A stretch of DNA of 64,000 nt from Desarmillaria ectypa (lineage: Eukaryota > Basidiomycota > Agaricomycetes > Agaricales > Physalacriaceae), in the NCBI GenBank assembly GCA_030407005.1, contig JAUDYN010000008.1:2914001-2978000 (forward strand), given 5' to 3'. Below the pieces are notes generated by a model, which had not been told where the DNA came from, did not search any database, and saw only the letters and a program-made list of their open reading frames with translations. A program made the position numbers and the translations under genes. The first letter of the stretch is position 1. Each line of letters opens with the position of its first letter. Positions 21,546 through 33,149 of this stretch are shown here, piece after piece.

Positions 21546-23726
21546 CTACCGTTCGTCCGGCCTCATACCCGTCTCCTCCCAAGCCACTTGTGCCTCATCC
21601 CATGCCTTCCTAATGATCCTTTCGCACTTGTCCGATCTCGGCTTGAACGAAACGTTATACAACCTCGGTATACTCACGAACCCATCCGAGAATGTTCGCT
21701 CGTCATCCGCCATATCCGGTATAATCGGCCTGCCAGTCTTCTCGTCAATGGGAGCCTGGAAGTCGATACCCCATAGAATGCGAGAGAGCACGATGAAGAG
21801 GGATGCTTCAGCGATGTAGCTGCCCTGGCAGAAGCGGCGTCCCCAGCCAAAGACGTAGCTGCGAATGGGATTAGCAGAGAGGATGCGATCAGAGGATAAG
21901 AAACTTTACTGGTCACGGTCTTGGTCGGGTCCGCTCGCCCAGCGGGTGGGCTTTCCAGGTACATAGAACCGCTCCGGTTGGAACGCAGTGGGGTTGCTAG
22001 GACGCAAAAGGATTAATCCATACACTAACCCCCAAGAGCACGCTATCTGAAACTTACGGATAACGTGCAGGATCCATATGAATAGCCCATACATTCCCGA
22101 TGACGGTCGCTCCCTTGGGGATATAATATCCATTGTACACTTCATCCTCATCTGCACTGTGCGGAATGCCTTCATACATTGCCATATTAGTCAATCTTCA
22201 AGAACTCATGGCATTCCCGCCTTACCCATAATCGTCGGCGGCCTTCTCCTCAGCGTCTCCTTGATACACGCCACAAAGTATGGCAAATCCGGTTCATCAT
22301 CAAATGTCGGCATACGGTCCGGACCCACAACGCTGTCGATTTCCGCCCGGACCTTTTCGAGGACGGCCGGGTGGCTGAGCATGAACAAGATGAATGACTG
22401 CATCGTGCTGGCTGTCGTGTCCGACCCAGCTTCCAGGACGGTTGCCGCAGTGTAAGCAAGGAGCTTGTCGCGGAGCCAGCCGTCTTCGGTGAGCCCGCAT
22501 CCTGGAGCTTCTGCGTGGCCGTTTTCAGCGCGCTGTTTGAGGTAATCGCCGACGTAGCAGGGTACAGAAACGCCCTTGTTGATGTCGGCTTGTATATCAT
22601 CGAGGAGACCGCCCCACAGTTCCATTTCCCTGATGGATATGTTAACTTTTGCGAGCAGCAGAAGAACAACCTGCGCACCATTCATGCATCTCCCGACCTT
22701 TGACTCGCCATGGAGCGAGGAAGTCGGGGAGCTTGCGGAGGATGGGGAATGCGTCTGCACTAATATCCGGGGTTACGAAGCTGGGCGGAAGTTGAAATGA
22801 TGGAAACGTACAGGTAATTTCCTGGCTGTCCAACGGTGGTAAAGTTAGCCAGGACAGTGTAAATTTTATGTCTACGTAGGAGGTAAGCTTCGTGGGGCAT
22901 CACAGCTCAGTGTCTTATTACATACAGTCGATGGTTGTTCAAAATTTTGTGTGCTCTTTTGCCATATGTCACCGACATAACTATACTGGTTGTCTGTGTT
23001 TGCATGGTCAGTCAAGGAGAGCACGGAAGAAGCTGGAAACGACTTGCGTATCTGCGTATCAAAGAGAACCAGTGCTCTTCTGGGACAACGCCGTCGGGCC
23101 TTTCTTTGAGGTTCTGCGCGACACTATAGTCGCTGTGCGAGAGCATGTCGTTCAGAAGCACGCATGATTCAAGGTGCTGAGACGGCCGCAGCTTTTTGGA
23201 CGCCGTGGGCCCGATGGATGAATGCAAACTTTTTCTTGCGACCTTCAAACAGATTACGTGGCTGCATACCGAGACGACGAGCAAGCACACACCTTCCATT
23301 CCCTATCATAAGGCAAAAACACCAGTCGTTGCCCCGCGCTCATGATATCATGTGCAACATGCGGAGGAGAACGGCTGGAAAAAGATTTGCTACGATTCAC
23401 AAACAGCTCATCGGCGGCTTCGGCAGTGTTCAACACGATAACATCCTGGGGTCCGAGACGAAGGTGATAGATGGGACCATACTTCAAAGCCCATTCCCTG
23501 AACTGAAGTCGATAAGCATCACACCATTCCATTAAATCCGTCTTCCCCAGCTCACCTTGGGGTACGGTCTCAACACTGGTACCTGGAATAAATTCCCAAA
23601 AAACGGAATTTTTGAAGGACCAGGAGGGAGCGTGCGCGAGCCCGTCTTTCGTGACTGAACAAACGCCACATAGAGCGCTGACAAAATAAGGATGACGGCC
23701 GCTTCAGTCGAGGACAAGAACGCCAT
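21546..23726 (-). CDS. Cytochrome P450 monooxygenase
   Basis: Ten minus-strand exons join in phase: 23726-23556, 23502-23293, 23242-23044, 22980-22926, 22871-22812, 22759-22679, 22629-22226, 22169-22058, 21996-21910 and 21858-21546, giving 563 residues. In order: an N-terminal membrane anchor (about residues 10-22, AVILILSALYVAF), the PPGP hinge at 34-37, the I-helix oxygen-activation motif AGSDTT at 326-331, the K-helix ExxR as ETLR at 383-386, and the haem loop FGWGRRFCQG with the iron-ligating Cys at about 470. All key residues are intact. It is an ER-anchored, CPR-dependent class II enzyme of the large basidiomycete multigene families; the substrate cannot be told. An upstream in-frame ATG at 23759 is less likely because the TATA box abuts it. 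A damaged MFS transporter is transcribed divergently from about 300 bp away. Confidence 0.93.
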
Positions 23727-23761
23727 AGTTTGAAAGGGCGCTGAAGGGAGCAATTGCATGC

Positions 23762-23767
23762 TATATA
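23762..23767 (-). promoter_or_regulatory. TATA box deciding the P450 start
   Basis: TATATA on the minus strand lies only 3-8 bp upstream of the first in-frame ATG (23759) and 36-41 bp upstream of the second (23726). Transcription starting about 30 bp downstream of a TATA box would exclude the first ATG, so translation from 23726 is favoured. Confidence 0.5.
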
Positions 23768-24027
23768 GCCCGCTGACTCCGGTGATGGTATGTCGGAATT
23801 AGGCGTGGCCATTCTCTAACAAGGTTTACAAAGTACAGATCACTGCAAAATATTGTGGATCGGTTCGCAAGGGGAGATGTCCAATTTGGTACTCCGACTT
23901 CGGTTTTCAAGTGGATCCCCTCAAGTACCACCGGCATACGCCGATATTTTCCCATCGTTCTGCAAGAGAATGGCAGAGTTCCCCAACCAAAGTTCGGTTT
24001 CTTGTCTTCCTTTCTTTTATCTCAACA

Positions 24028-25255
24028 ATGCAGGAAGCGACTTACACGAAGGACGAGAAACCCACTTTATCACCTCATCTTGATCAAGTCCGAAGAGGAA
24101 GGGTCAGTCTCCCCACTGCAAAATCCGCTCAATTTCGAGCCGACAGACGGCGGTTTAAAGGCTTGGTCGACTGTATTGGGGGCATCGTTAGTGGGATTAT
24201 GCACTTTTCGGTAGGAAATTCATACCCACCTACTGTAATTTTCAATTCTATAAAGATTCGTCAACGGCTACGGTGCCTTCTCGGACTACTACAATGAAAC
24301 GTACCTGTCGGACTACTCGGCCGCCCTTATCTCTACGGTAGGCGCCCTGCAGGTGTTTCTTCTGTACATCCGTTCGTTGGTCCTGGTGCCCTTGATCTGA
24401 ACTCTTAGCTCATGACTTTGCAGTCGCCGGGTTTTCCGGAGCTGTGTTCGACGCTGTGGGTCCGCGTCTTCTTATTCCCGGAAGCGGAATTATCGTCGTG
24501 GTTTCTATCTTTATGCTCTCGATCACAAAACCTCAGCAAGTATGGCAGCAATATCTTTGTCGGTGCAGCGTTTGGGTGCGTATCCTCTTTATATCCAAAG
24601 GTCAGCTGGGATCCGCACATCAAACAAAAGATGGCCATCTTCTTTGTATACATTGATTCCTGGCAGCTGACTTCCTGAGTATGTTGCCTTAATCTGACCG
24701 TATAATACTTAGATTTTTCCCTTGCCTAGCTATCACTACCCATCGGTTCAGGCATAAAAATGCATACACAACTGGATGCGTTACCGCAGGACCCAGCATC
24801 GGCTGCATTATTTTCCCTATCCTTATGCACCGACTTCTCCCAAAACTTGGCTTCGGTAGAATTTAATATCGTGCTCTCCAGAACTCCTGACGGCTAACTC
24901 TGCAAAAGGCTGGACGATTCGCATCATTGGATTTATCTGCCTCTTCTGCTACATCGTCGCCCCACCTCCAATGTCCAGGCTTTTGGACTTTGGCGCATTC
25001 AAGCACCCGACATACAGCCTCCTGCCAATCGGTGCGTGGATATCCATCTTCTCCATATTCAATCCGTTCTTCTACGTTGGACTCTACGGTTCTGTCGCGT
25101 TTGGTGAATCCAATTTGACGTCGTATTACCTCGCCATTCTCTGTGCGACTTCCATTGTTGGACGCGTTGGTCCTGGATTGATTGCTGATCGACTGGGAAG
25201 GCGAGGGTTTTTTTCGGGAGCCATATTGTCGATCATTATCTCGATTGGGACCTAA
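24028..25255 (+). pseudogene. MFS transporter, monocarboxylate-transporter-like, damaged
   Basis: The start is good: exons 24028-24087, 24140-24210, 24256-24371 and one from 24424 join in phase. They produce PTDGGLKAWSTVLGAS, FVNGYGAFSDYYNETY and DAVGPRLLIPGSG, the usual opening of fungal MCT-like (MCH) proteins. Around 24540-24680 the frame shifts (matching residues move to another frame at SKYGSNIFVGAAFG) and a stop follows. Later segments are again clear: TAGPSIGCIIFPILMHRLLP, LPKLGFG joined across a 52-bp intron to WTIRIIGFICLF, and GRVGPGLIADRLGRRG. The frame ends at 25255, short of the last membrane helices. Loss of the middle and C-terminus indicates a pseudogene, although an undetected intron could rescue the middle. 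It is divergent to the P450. Confidence 0.6.
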
Positions 25256-25886
25256 TCGATCATGAGATTGTTTCCATGGGCGAGGTCATGCCAATCGATC
25301 GTAAATCTTCGAATCTGAATCCTTGCATCCAGCGACTCCTTCTGATGTTTTCCCTTCAGGTATAATGTTATCTGTACCGCAACACGCGTCTCCTCCAATC
25401 TTATGCTAGCACTCTGGTACTGTCTTCATATAGAGCCTAGCCTCGGGTATCAAATGCTCTGTACGTTGGAGCCACATGGTGCACATTGAGGTTACGTTCA
25501 GGTATGTGCTGAATTTTTTTTGAAGCGGGAGGATGTATATCAAGCCCAGGCTCTTCTCCAGTGTCCACTGCGGCTCCAGGCCAGTTACTTAGTCCATCAC
25601 GTGAAATTCATGTGACGACCCGCAGCGCGTGGACCTTCAAGTTCAACTTGGAACTAGCAAAGGTAACAGAGACTTTGTCAAGCATGTCCGTTTTCTGCCG
25701 CGGTCTGGCGTCAACACGTCTCAAGTTCTTTGCCACGGTGAATAGCTCACGGTAGTCAGAGTCTGTGGAGATCAAAGCGATCCTAAGGATTCCGAAAAAC
25801 TTTCTTACCGCCAGCGTTTTCGTCCCCCTCTTCTTCCAAAACCACCTTCATACCCACACAGCCTCTTCTTACTCCTCTTTTCAAAA
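25256..25886. other. Region after the MFS relic
   Basis: It may hold a worn 3' end of the transporter, but no frame can be followed. Nothing else is recognised until the carrier fragment at 25887. Confidence 0.35.
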
Positions 25887-26102
25887 ATGTCTGATGTGAA
25901 GAAGGGCAAGGCGCTCAATGAATTCACCGGTTCGCCGCTGTCGTTTTTATCTTCTTGGCTGTCAATCTACAGACGATTTCCTATGGATGGTGGCTCAGTT
26001 GTAAGCAGCTACTCACGCCTTGTGTTTTCTACAGAGTTCTCACGGATTTTTTTCTAGGCTATTGCGAAGACTAGCGCTGCACCAATTGAACGGATTAAAC
26101 TT
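25887..26102 (+). pseudogene. ADP/ATP carrier, 5' fragment
   Basis: It starts MSDVKKGKALNEF. Two intron-like gaps are followed by ATGGATGGTGGC and then AIAKTSAAPIERIKL, the first transmembrane helix end and mitochondrial carrier signature (P-x-E-R-x-K) of fungal ADP/ATP translocases. A one-base frame problem occurs between DDF and MDGG. Homology stops after ERIKL; the rest of the roughly 300-residue carrier is absent. The break coincides with the left edge of the repeated cassette (about 26.1 kb), so it is a truncated extra copy, not the cell's working carrier. Confidence 0.6.
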
Positions 26103-27784
26103 ACCAGCATGTGTAAGATCACGGATGAAACTACAACTTCATTTATTCTCGTCATCACTGCATCGCCCCGGGATACGCCTTCCCACCCCAACCCCACTGG
26201 AGTCATCGGCCTTTGCTTCAGGCCATACACGAACCCCATCCTCTTCGTTGCTCCCATGCTAGGCGCGTTCGATGCCCTTGCCGTCCATACAACTCGTCCC
26301 AAGCCTAAACCACCATCTCCAGGCAGATCGAGGGCATAACTCATTGCGAAGCCTAATCCTGTCAACAGGTCCTCTCGATGGACGAGTTGGTGTACGTGTC
26401 ACCTGTGGAGGCATGTTCAGCCTTGGTTTTATCGTAAACGGCGAATGCAGTCTCCTCGGATCGGTTTTCAACTCTCAAAAAGACGTGATGGGGTCTTCCT
26501 CGTCGGTAAATGTTCCCACGGCGAGGAAGTCGTAAAATCAAATCCGGCAGAGCAGCATCAACGTGCTGAACGGTGACCTGGATGGTGTGATCGTGGATAA
26601 CGCATCGAACTCGCATTAAAAGGCACCTGTTTCACCCGTTCATTTCCCAAGACTGGAAGCGCGAAGCAGAAGACATAGCAAGGTGGTGGGTGCGTAGCTA
26701 GACACCCCCACAGATTAACAATTCGATTGGAGTGCGACACGGATTTCCGGTGACTTCCGTGCGGCTCAGAAGCACCCGTAGCAGCCCGTAGCGGTGATAT
26801 CGAATCAAATTTCGCCTTGACGGCAGGGACCGCTGGACCTGATGGACTTCAGAACTCAGTGACATCACCACGACCATGTGTGAGCGAACATCTCGAGCCT
26901 TAAATGCGGAGTGCATTGTGAACACCGACCTGCGATATCAAACTTGTTATCCAGTTGAGGCCTTAACGTTCATTCAGATAAAATGCTTGACTTCTTATTT
27001 CAAGATGCTGTAGTATGTGGCTACAAAGTTGTCCTCACCAAGAAAACCAGCTTTGCTTTGAACTGCGCTGTCTTTTTCCTTAGTTCAAATCGTACGACTT
27101 GGATAGCGACGGAAATACTGCATGATTTTTGAAAGCTTTACGAGGGTCTGATCAGCGGGTGTATTGAACAGCAGGGTATCACTATATCATCGAATATTGG
27201 CCAGAGGAAGATATACCATGGTGGTTTCAAAAGAAGCGGTGAATTCCTCTTTTATACGTTGCCTGGGCCCTGTACCGGCAATTGCCGTACTTGGTTTTCC
27301 GACTCGAGTCCTAAGTACCAGAGCAGGCATACTCGTCTAACATCCATTCGTCAGAACAGACCATCATCGCCCTTCTTTTGGTTATTCCATTCCGAAATTC
27401 TTCTATGGCCCACTCCTACGCCGTCTGGCTGTGTTGTGCTCCTGCCCGAGGTTTAGGCTAAACTTATTTGATAGACATCTCCTGGTGCGCAGTTCCCGTT
27501 TATGTACTTCTGGCGTATATTACCTTGGCATCTGACATGAAACAGGGTCGTAACTCAACCTAGAGGATGGCGGCGTTACTTCACCGTATTATATTGGATA
27601 AACATCTGGGCAAGATATCGTGATCAAGCATTGAGCATATCCCAGCCGATTCATGTGGAAGTAAGAAATGCTGGCATCATGCTGTGTTCATTTTATCTGA
27701 AAGCTGTAAGGCTCATTGATAGGCGCTTAGATATTTATGGAGCATACGTTTCAACGCGACTCCGGCCCTGCTGTTGTTGACGCA

Positions 27785-27791
27785 TATAAAT
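27785..27791 (+). promoter_or_regulatory. TATA box, S33 copy 1
   Basis: TATAAAT 45 bp before the ATG. The same element lies 46 bp before the ATG in copies 2 (36280-36286) and 3 (43850-43856), with a shared GCTGTTGT-GAC stretch just upstream. Confidence 0.6.
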
Positions 27792-27829
27792 GCTCGCAGA
27801 TAATTCCTCGCTCAATTTCACCTTCTTCG

Positions 27830-30055
27830 ATGATTTTTCTCGCCTTGCCATTCTGCGTGCTTTTCTATTCAGAGTTCTTATTTCCTGTAGTAGCGGCTCA
27901 AAGCGATTTCGATTGGAGCACTGTTTGTCCAGCTGCTCCTTCTCGATATGCCGTTGCTCACGACCAAGCTTTAGATAGAACCAACGAGTAATTTCTCATG
28001 GGTCGACTGCTACTCTAACTATAAATGCACGCGTTTCCAGGTATGCCTTCCCCCTTCATACTACGGTATCTCACATTGACGTTTCCTCTGTACAACTGAA
28101 GGTTCCTATCGACTACTCGAATGAGGATGGCGACAAAGCTGCTCTCGCGGTAATCAAGCTTCCTGCCCAATCTGAGACCGAGTATAAAGGAACCGTACTG
28201 ATGAATCCAGGTGGCCCTGGCGAGAGCGGTGTCGCCTTCTTGGTTTTCGGTGGTCTGTTCCTTGCTCCCATTATCGGGAACCAATACGACATCATCAGCT
28301 TCGATCCCCGTGGTACGTTTTTGAATACGCGGTTTGACTGTAGCTGAGAAGATTGTAGGAGTTGCTAATTCGACGCCTCGAGCAGAGTTCTTCCTCTCCA
28401 AAGAAGAGCAATCGCAATGGCTTGCCAATCCTAACCATTGGAGTGTCAGTGCTAATACGACTTCCGACCAGATATCTCATTTATGGGCATCTGCGCAAGT
28501 TATAGCAGAAGTGGCGAAGGAAAGGGATAATGGAATCCTGAATTACATTAGTACTGACAATGTTGCCCGGGATATGCTGCGAATCAATGAGGCTGCAGGT
28601 CAAGAGAAGCTGCAGTACTGGGGATTCTCGTAAGCTAGTAGTGGTTTTTACGCTGTTTGGTGGCTGATCGATGCCCTCTAGTTATGGGACAGTTCTTGGC
28701 TCCACCTTTGCTGCAATGTTTCCCGTGCGCTGCTCTGTCCTTCTTGGGTCATTAATTCAATCAAATAATATTCTAACTTCCAGGATAAAGTTGAACGTAT
28801 CGTGCTTGACGGTGTGTATTCGACTCCTCCTGTCCTCAGGCTCATCTACTCATGTTATTCAGGTGTGTTGGATATGGATGGCTATTATAGCGGTAAGATA
28901 ATCATGCCGTATCTATACGCCTACAGCATCTCACGCATTATATTTGCAGGTGACTTGCGCAATGAGCTTGCCGACACTGACAAAGACATGCAATCTTTCT
29001 TTGATGGATGTGTGGCTGCTGGACCTGACGCATGCGCTTTCTATGCATCTACTGCTGAAGAGATATCTAAGAACCTCAATTCCCTATACGAGTCTCTTCT
29101 CACGCAGCCAGTCCCAGTCGTAACCCCATCGTTCTATGGTGTCGTCGACTATGCGGTCTTGAGAAACGCAGTCAGGTTCTCCCTGTACCAACCATACGCC
29201 CTTTTCTCTACCCTCGCCGAAGGTCTCGCTGATCTCGCAGCAGGGAACGGTAGCATAATTTACGGTATACAGGCACAGACCAGCGGTGATGCGTCATCTG
29301 TCTATGACAATTCATTCGATGCGGGGATTGCCATTTCCTGCAGCGACGCGGTGAAAAACACAGACTCTGTAGCAGGTCTTTTTGCGTATTGGGATAGTAT
29401 CAAAGGCTTGTCGTCATTTGCGGATATTCTATTCACTCAGAGAATCAGCTGCTCGTGTGTATATCTCTTCGACATGAGCGTGTGCTAATTCTATTTTTCT
29501 TCAGTGGATGGAAGTTCCACCGCGAAGGCAGATTTACGGGTGAGACCTGCACAAATTACCAGCGCTTATTCTGAAGTATCACTTGATAGGTCCGATTACT
29601 GGAAACACCAGTTATCCTATTCTTTTCATAGGAAACACGGCTGGTATGTACATTCGTCTGCAGCCCTCCCCTCCTTATATCAATGTATCATTCAGATCCC
29701 GTCACTCCTCTCTCTGCGTAAGTCACCTCCCGCACAATATGTCAAGGCTTACTTCATTAATGTTTTTCAGAGCAAAGAAGACGTCGAACGCATTCCCCGG
29801 CTCCGTAGTTCTAACTCAACAAGCATCAGGGGCAAGTAACCATTTTAACACAAGTTTCGTACACTCACTTTCCCGCTGCTACAGCATACATCCCTAGCCG
29901 CTTCGTCCATATGCACGCAAGCGTACGTACAAGCGTACTTTCAAAATGGCACTCTTCCTAATGACGGAACTGTCTGTGAGGTTGAGTCTGAGATGTTCCC
30001 AGCTTTGTCAAATGCCACTGCCAGCCAGCGACGTTCTTTATGGGGGCGCAAATGA
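27830..30055 (+). CDS. Secreted S33/TAP-like alpha/beta hydrolase, copy 1
   Basis: Thirteen exons can be joined in phase, for about 528 residues. A signal peptide (MIFLALPFCVLFY... cleavage near VVAAQS) is followed by VDCYSNYKC, the oxyanion loop NPGGPGESG, FDPRGVANSTPR, the nucleophile elbow GFSYGTVLG, a long lid exon (28950-29450), the Asp in GNTADPVTPL and the His in SGHTSLAA. These are hallmarks of peptidase family S33 with a TAP-like C-terminal domain, so it is probably an extracellular aminopeptidase or esterase. It differs from copies 2 and 3 by a Glu in the oxyanion loop and Ala for Gly in GVANS. The apparent break after FTG is removed by a GTGAG...TAG intron. The triad is complete, so I call it functional. 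Confidence 0.85.
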
Positions 30056-30925
30056 TTCCGGAATCTATTTACATAGCAATGCTATCGGTTGACATATTGT
30101 AATAAATTCTCACGTCTACTCGACCTAGTTTCCCCTGTAAATTTTCGTTTCTGGTTTGCTTTATTTTGAACTCGTACATTTTTCTTTCCGTTCATTTTGT
30201 TCCTTTTCTCAATGTTTCTCCTATGGGAGTACTACCTCGACGCGTAATGGACCATCTCCCTTCTTTAATCCCAAGTTCCTTGCTTGAAGTGCTTATCTCC
30301 AACACCATACCTCAATCATGGGGGATTATGTGCTGCGATTTCCTTCTAGGAAACACTGAGAACCAAGAACAATTTTTCCCATAGAAAGGCAAGGTCTGTT
30401 ATAATTGGTAACTCTACTGTGTTTGTATAGTCTTTGGAGACATCGAGGAGCCTTAGGTTCTTCTGAATCTAGTGCTATCACGGGTTGAGGAGCCGACGGA
30501 TGCTCAAATCGGTAATATATTACAAAACTGGTGGACTGCTATAGAGCGTTAAGTGAACAATGCTATCCGATCATATTATGACATGACACAGAAATATCAA
30601 CCGCGAAGCATCAAGTACATATTTCGTCGCAGAAGTATACTGTACTTTGGTGTGAATTTTTGGTTTTCCCCTTCCGTCTTCCTGCATCTAGTCCGTACAC
30701 CTTGGAACTGAAGACAACGTTGTTTCCCAAAGATTCACAAAATTCGAGGTGGATTCTGGTAGCTACTATGTGTGTGTATTGCTGGGCGACGTAGAGGGCC
30801 CTTAGCTTGTTCTCAAGGCATCGGCATGTCTATGAAAGCTGAAATGCAGAAAACAGGTAGATTACAATAAAGCAATAATGCTCAATTACATTAGGATGTG
30901 AGACAGAAATATAAACAGTGAAGCA

Positions 30926-31395
30926 TCAAGTACATAATGACAATTCGTCGCAGAAGTCCTAAAAGAAACCCTAATGCTATTTCATTCATCAATAAAAACT
31001 ATGCCGAAGAGCCAGCTGCGATCACTTACGTTTGCACTTCCTTGCTGAGTCGCAGAGGCTTGGGCTCCACTGTTTGCAGGAGCCTAAACATTAATTAGTT
31101 AACAAGCGACATAAATGGAAGCGGAAGTGTTTAGTACTTGGGATTGTGGAGGAGGCGCCTGGGCCTGGGAAGGGGGAGGCATCCGACCGTCGTGCTATTC
31201 GAGAAGAAGCAGGATGAATGATGACAATACTACTTGAGCAACCCGCCAGGAATTACCATGAGCATTTCGGGGGAGAAGAAGTTCGCGTTCGCGGTAGGTT
31301 TCTATATAACCACTATTGTCAGTACGTCACCCGGACTACTTAAAATACAAGCATGCCTGGTCGGAGGGGAATGGGAATGCGTAGTTGTAAGACAT
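30926..31395 (-). CDS. Small 75-residue protein, five exons, convergent to S33
   Basis: Exons 31395-31357, 31301-31257, 31194-31138, 31083-31030 and 30958-30926 join in phase to a stop. The protein starts MSYNYAFPFPSDQ, continues NANFFSPEMLM, then a Pro/Gln/Ala-rich middle (PPPSQAQAPPPQSQAPA) and ends DFCDELSLCT. It has no signal peptide. Intron 1 would be GC-AG; the others are GT-AG. A TATA box (31489-31496) lies 94 bp upstream. Relics of its exons 4 and 5 lie after S33 copy 2 (exon 4 only, near 38797-38880) and copy 3 (46.48-46.62 kb), showing it belonged to the duplicated cassette. No family is recognised; exon calls are by eye. Confidence 0.45.
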
Positions 31396-31488
31396 GATTG
31401 GTTGATACGGAGGTAGACGTAAATCCCTTGAGTCTGGTGGTGTGGATGAACAGGCGATTGATGAAGGCAAGCTCCCAAAATAGCGAGG

Positions 31489-31496
31489 TTTATATA
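31489..31496 (-). promoter_or_regulatory. TATA box of the 75-residue gene
   Basis: TATATAAA on the minus strand, 94-101 bp upstream of the ATG at 31395. Confidence 0.45.
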
Positions 31497-31499
31497 GTA

Positions 31500-32329
31500 G
31501 CAGCCTAGGTGGCCATAAATGTACTTATAATTGACAATGGAATCAAGCCGTTGCTTTGGTTTTAGGCTACAGCAAGACGCCGGATGTAGGGACAATGCTG
31601 AAGAGATCGCCAGGTATGCGGATTAATCCAGAAGACAATCAATATTTCCTGGTGGCGTCTGATCAAAGAGTCAGCCGGTAGGCGGGATCTGCTTTTTGCT
31701 TCGTTAGGCCATTCAAGGTGAATTGGCTACCGACTCAGATTTGATCAATAGCAGACTTTTTAAGGAGTGATGTCGCAAGAATGAATGAATGAATGTGGAG
31801 CCATGAACTCATTTCAAATTCAAAGTGCGACATTGCGACTCGACTTGCCTATCTATGATTGTAACCAGAAGAGACATCAAAGAAATAAACATACCTACCA
31901 CTGGACTGAGGATAAATTGTCCAGTGGCACCCACAATGTCAGATAAGAAATTGAAATGCATTGCCCGACATTCACTATAATTTGTCGTAGCCGCGATCAT
32001 TTTGAGCGCTGCGATCCAAATCCTTGAGAGGGATTGGTTGGAACCCTGACGCTTAAATCAGCCTCAAGCTCCAAATCTTTTACAGCAACTGTAGTCTCGG
32101 AACTCGGTGGAAAATATGGAATGAGAACTGAGCGTGCCGCCTTCAGGCACTCTAAAAGGACAAAATTCATGAAGCGCGAATCAATGCAAAGTATGAAAGT
32201 CCCCCGTCGATTCGTCGATGCGAAAATATTACATCAAAATTTGGTTGAGCATGAACGCCAAGCTGGTGAAAGAATTGAGCATGACATCATTCGTGTCTAC
32301 GCGCTTGCAGACCTGAAAATCTTGTTTTT
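31500..32329. other. Spacer between cassette units A and B
   Basis: Only broken open frames. A plus-strand frame at 32034-32333 is probably antisense to a worn F-box-like tail. Confidence 0.3.
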
Positions 32330-32410
32330 TTGAAGTTCGTGCAGCCATGGGATAAGTTATTCCTCTATCTGACGTGTAATCCACGCGTTTTACGCGTCTT
32401 TCACGGCTAT

Positions 32411-32716
32411 TTATTTCGGCTGAAAAATAATCTCGTAATTTAAGCATAGCATCTGTAGACCTGAGATCATGGAAGCTTCTGCACTGAGATTTGGTGAAAA
32501 TGCCGTCAAGGACTCCAATTCTGCGGGTCCTCTCATGGAGAGGTGAACCAGCCTCGGAACATGGCAGAAAACGTCGTCCAGAAGCTGGAGAATTGACACT
32601 GAGGCATTGTTCGGATGCATTTCACAATGGTCCATGACCAAACGGATGATCTCGAAGGCTTTCTCTTCCACTACACCCTGCAGTGAGGCTGGTTCCGTAC
32701 GAGAAACAGACATCAT
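32411..32716 (-). pseudogene. LRR/F-box-like fragment
   Basis: A 101-codon minus-strand frame with motifs ILQLLDDVFCHVPRLVHLSM and ISGLQMLCLNYEI, in the style of leucine-rich tails of basidiomycete F-box proteins. No F-box or start region can be joined. It is probably a remnant. Confidence 0.3.
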
Positions 32717-33149
32717 GAGCTGTATAATCAGATATATAAAGCACTATATCGAATAAAAATAAATCTGAAAGAAAAAAGCTGGGCGTCCAATGAGCTTGCA
32801 GTGAACGGTGACGGTCGAAGGAAGCACTCTGCTCACCCAAAAAGGGTGGCGTGATGTCGGGAGGTCACAGTCACACCAATTGCTCTTCTCTACCCTCATG
32901 AGGGCACCGTTGCTAGTAAGCATCGCATTCGAGTCCGACCGCCGCGCAAAGGATCCATTTCCATTCAATTGTTCGTCTTGATATGTCGTTGTCCTGCTGG
33001 GAAATTGCTCATTCCGAAAAGTTGTATTTTTCCTCGCGATTTGGGTAGGGCAGCAGCCGCGGCCTCATTCGAAGGAGGTGCGTATTTGTGTCTACTAGGA
33101 AAATAAATCTGATTTATAATCCTGATCGCTTATCCTAGACCAAGTTCCG

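Larger units (their letters stand above)
26115..31400. repeat. Tandem cassette, unit A
   Basis: First of three direct repeats. It matches 34.7-38.9 kb and 41.9-46.6 kb through shared landmarks: a block ending in a cAGATCGAGGGCATAA-type sequence (26323-26340; 34898-34914), the degenerate segment around 26.4-27.4 kb, the S33 gene, and the convergent small gene at the right end. It lacks the left-hand passenger segment shared by units B and C. Similarity is patchy between genes, so duplication is not recent for this unit. Confidence 0.6.
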
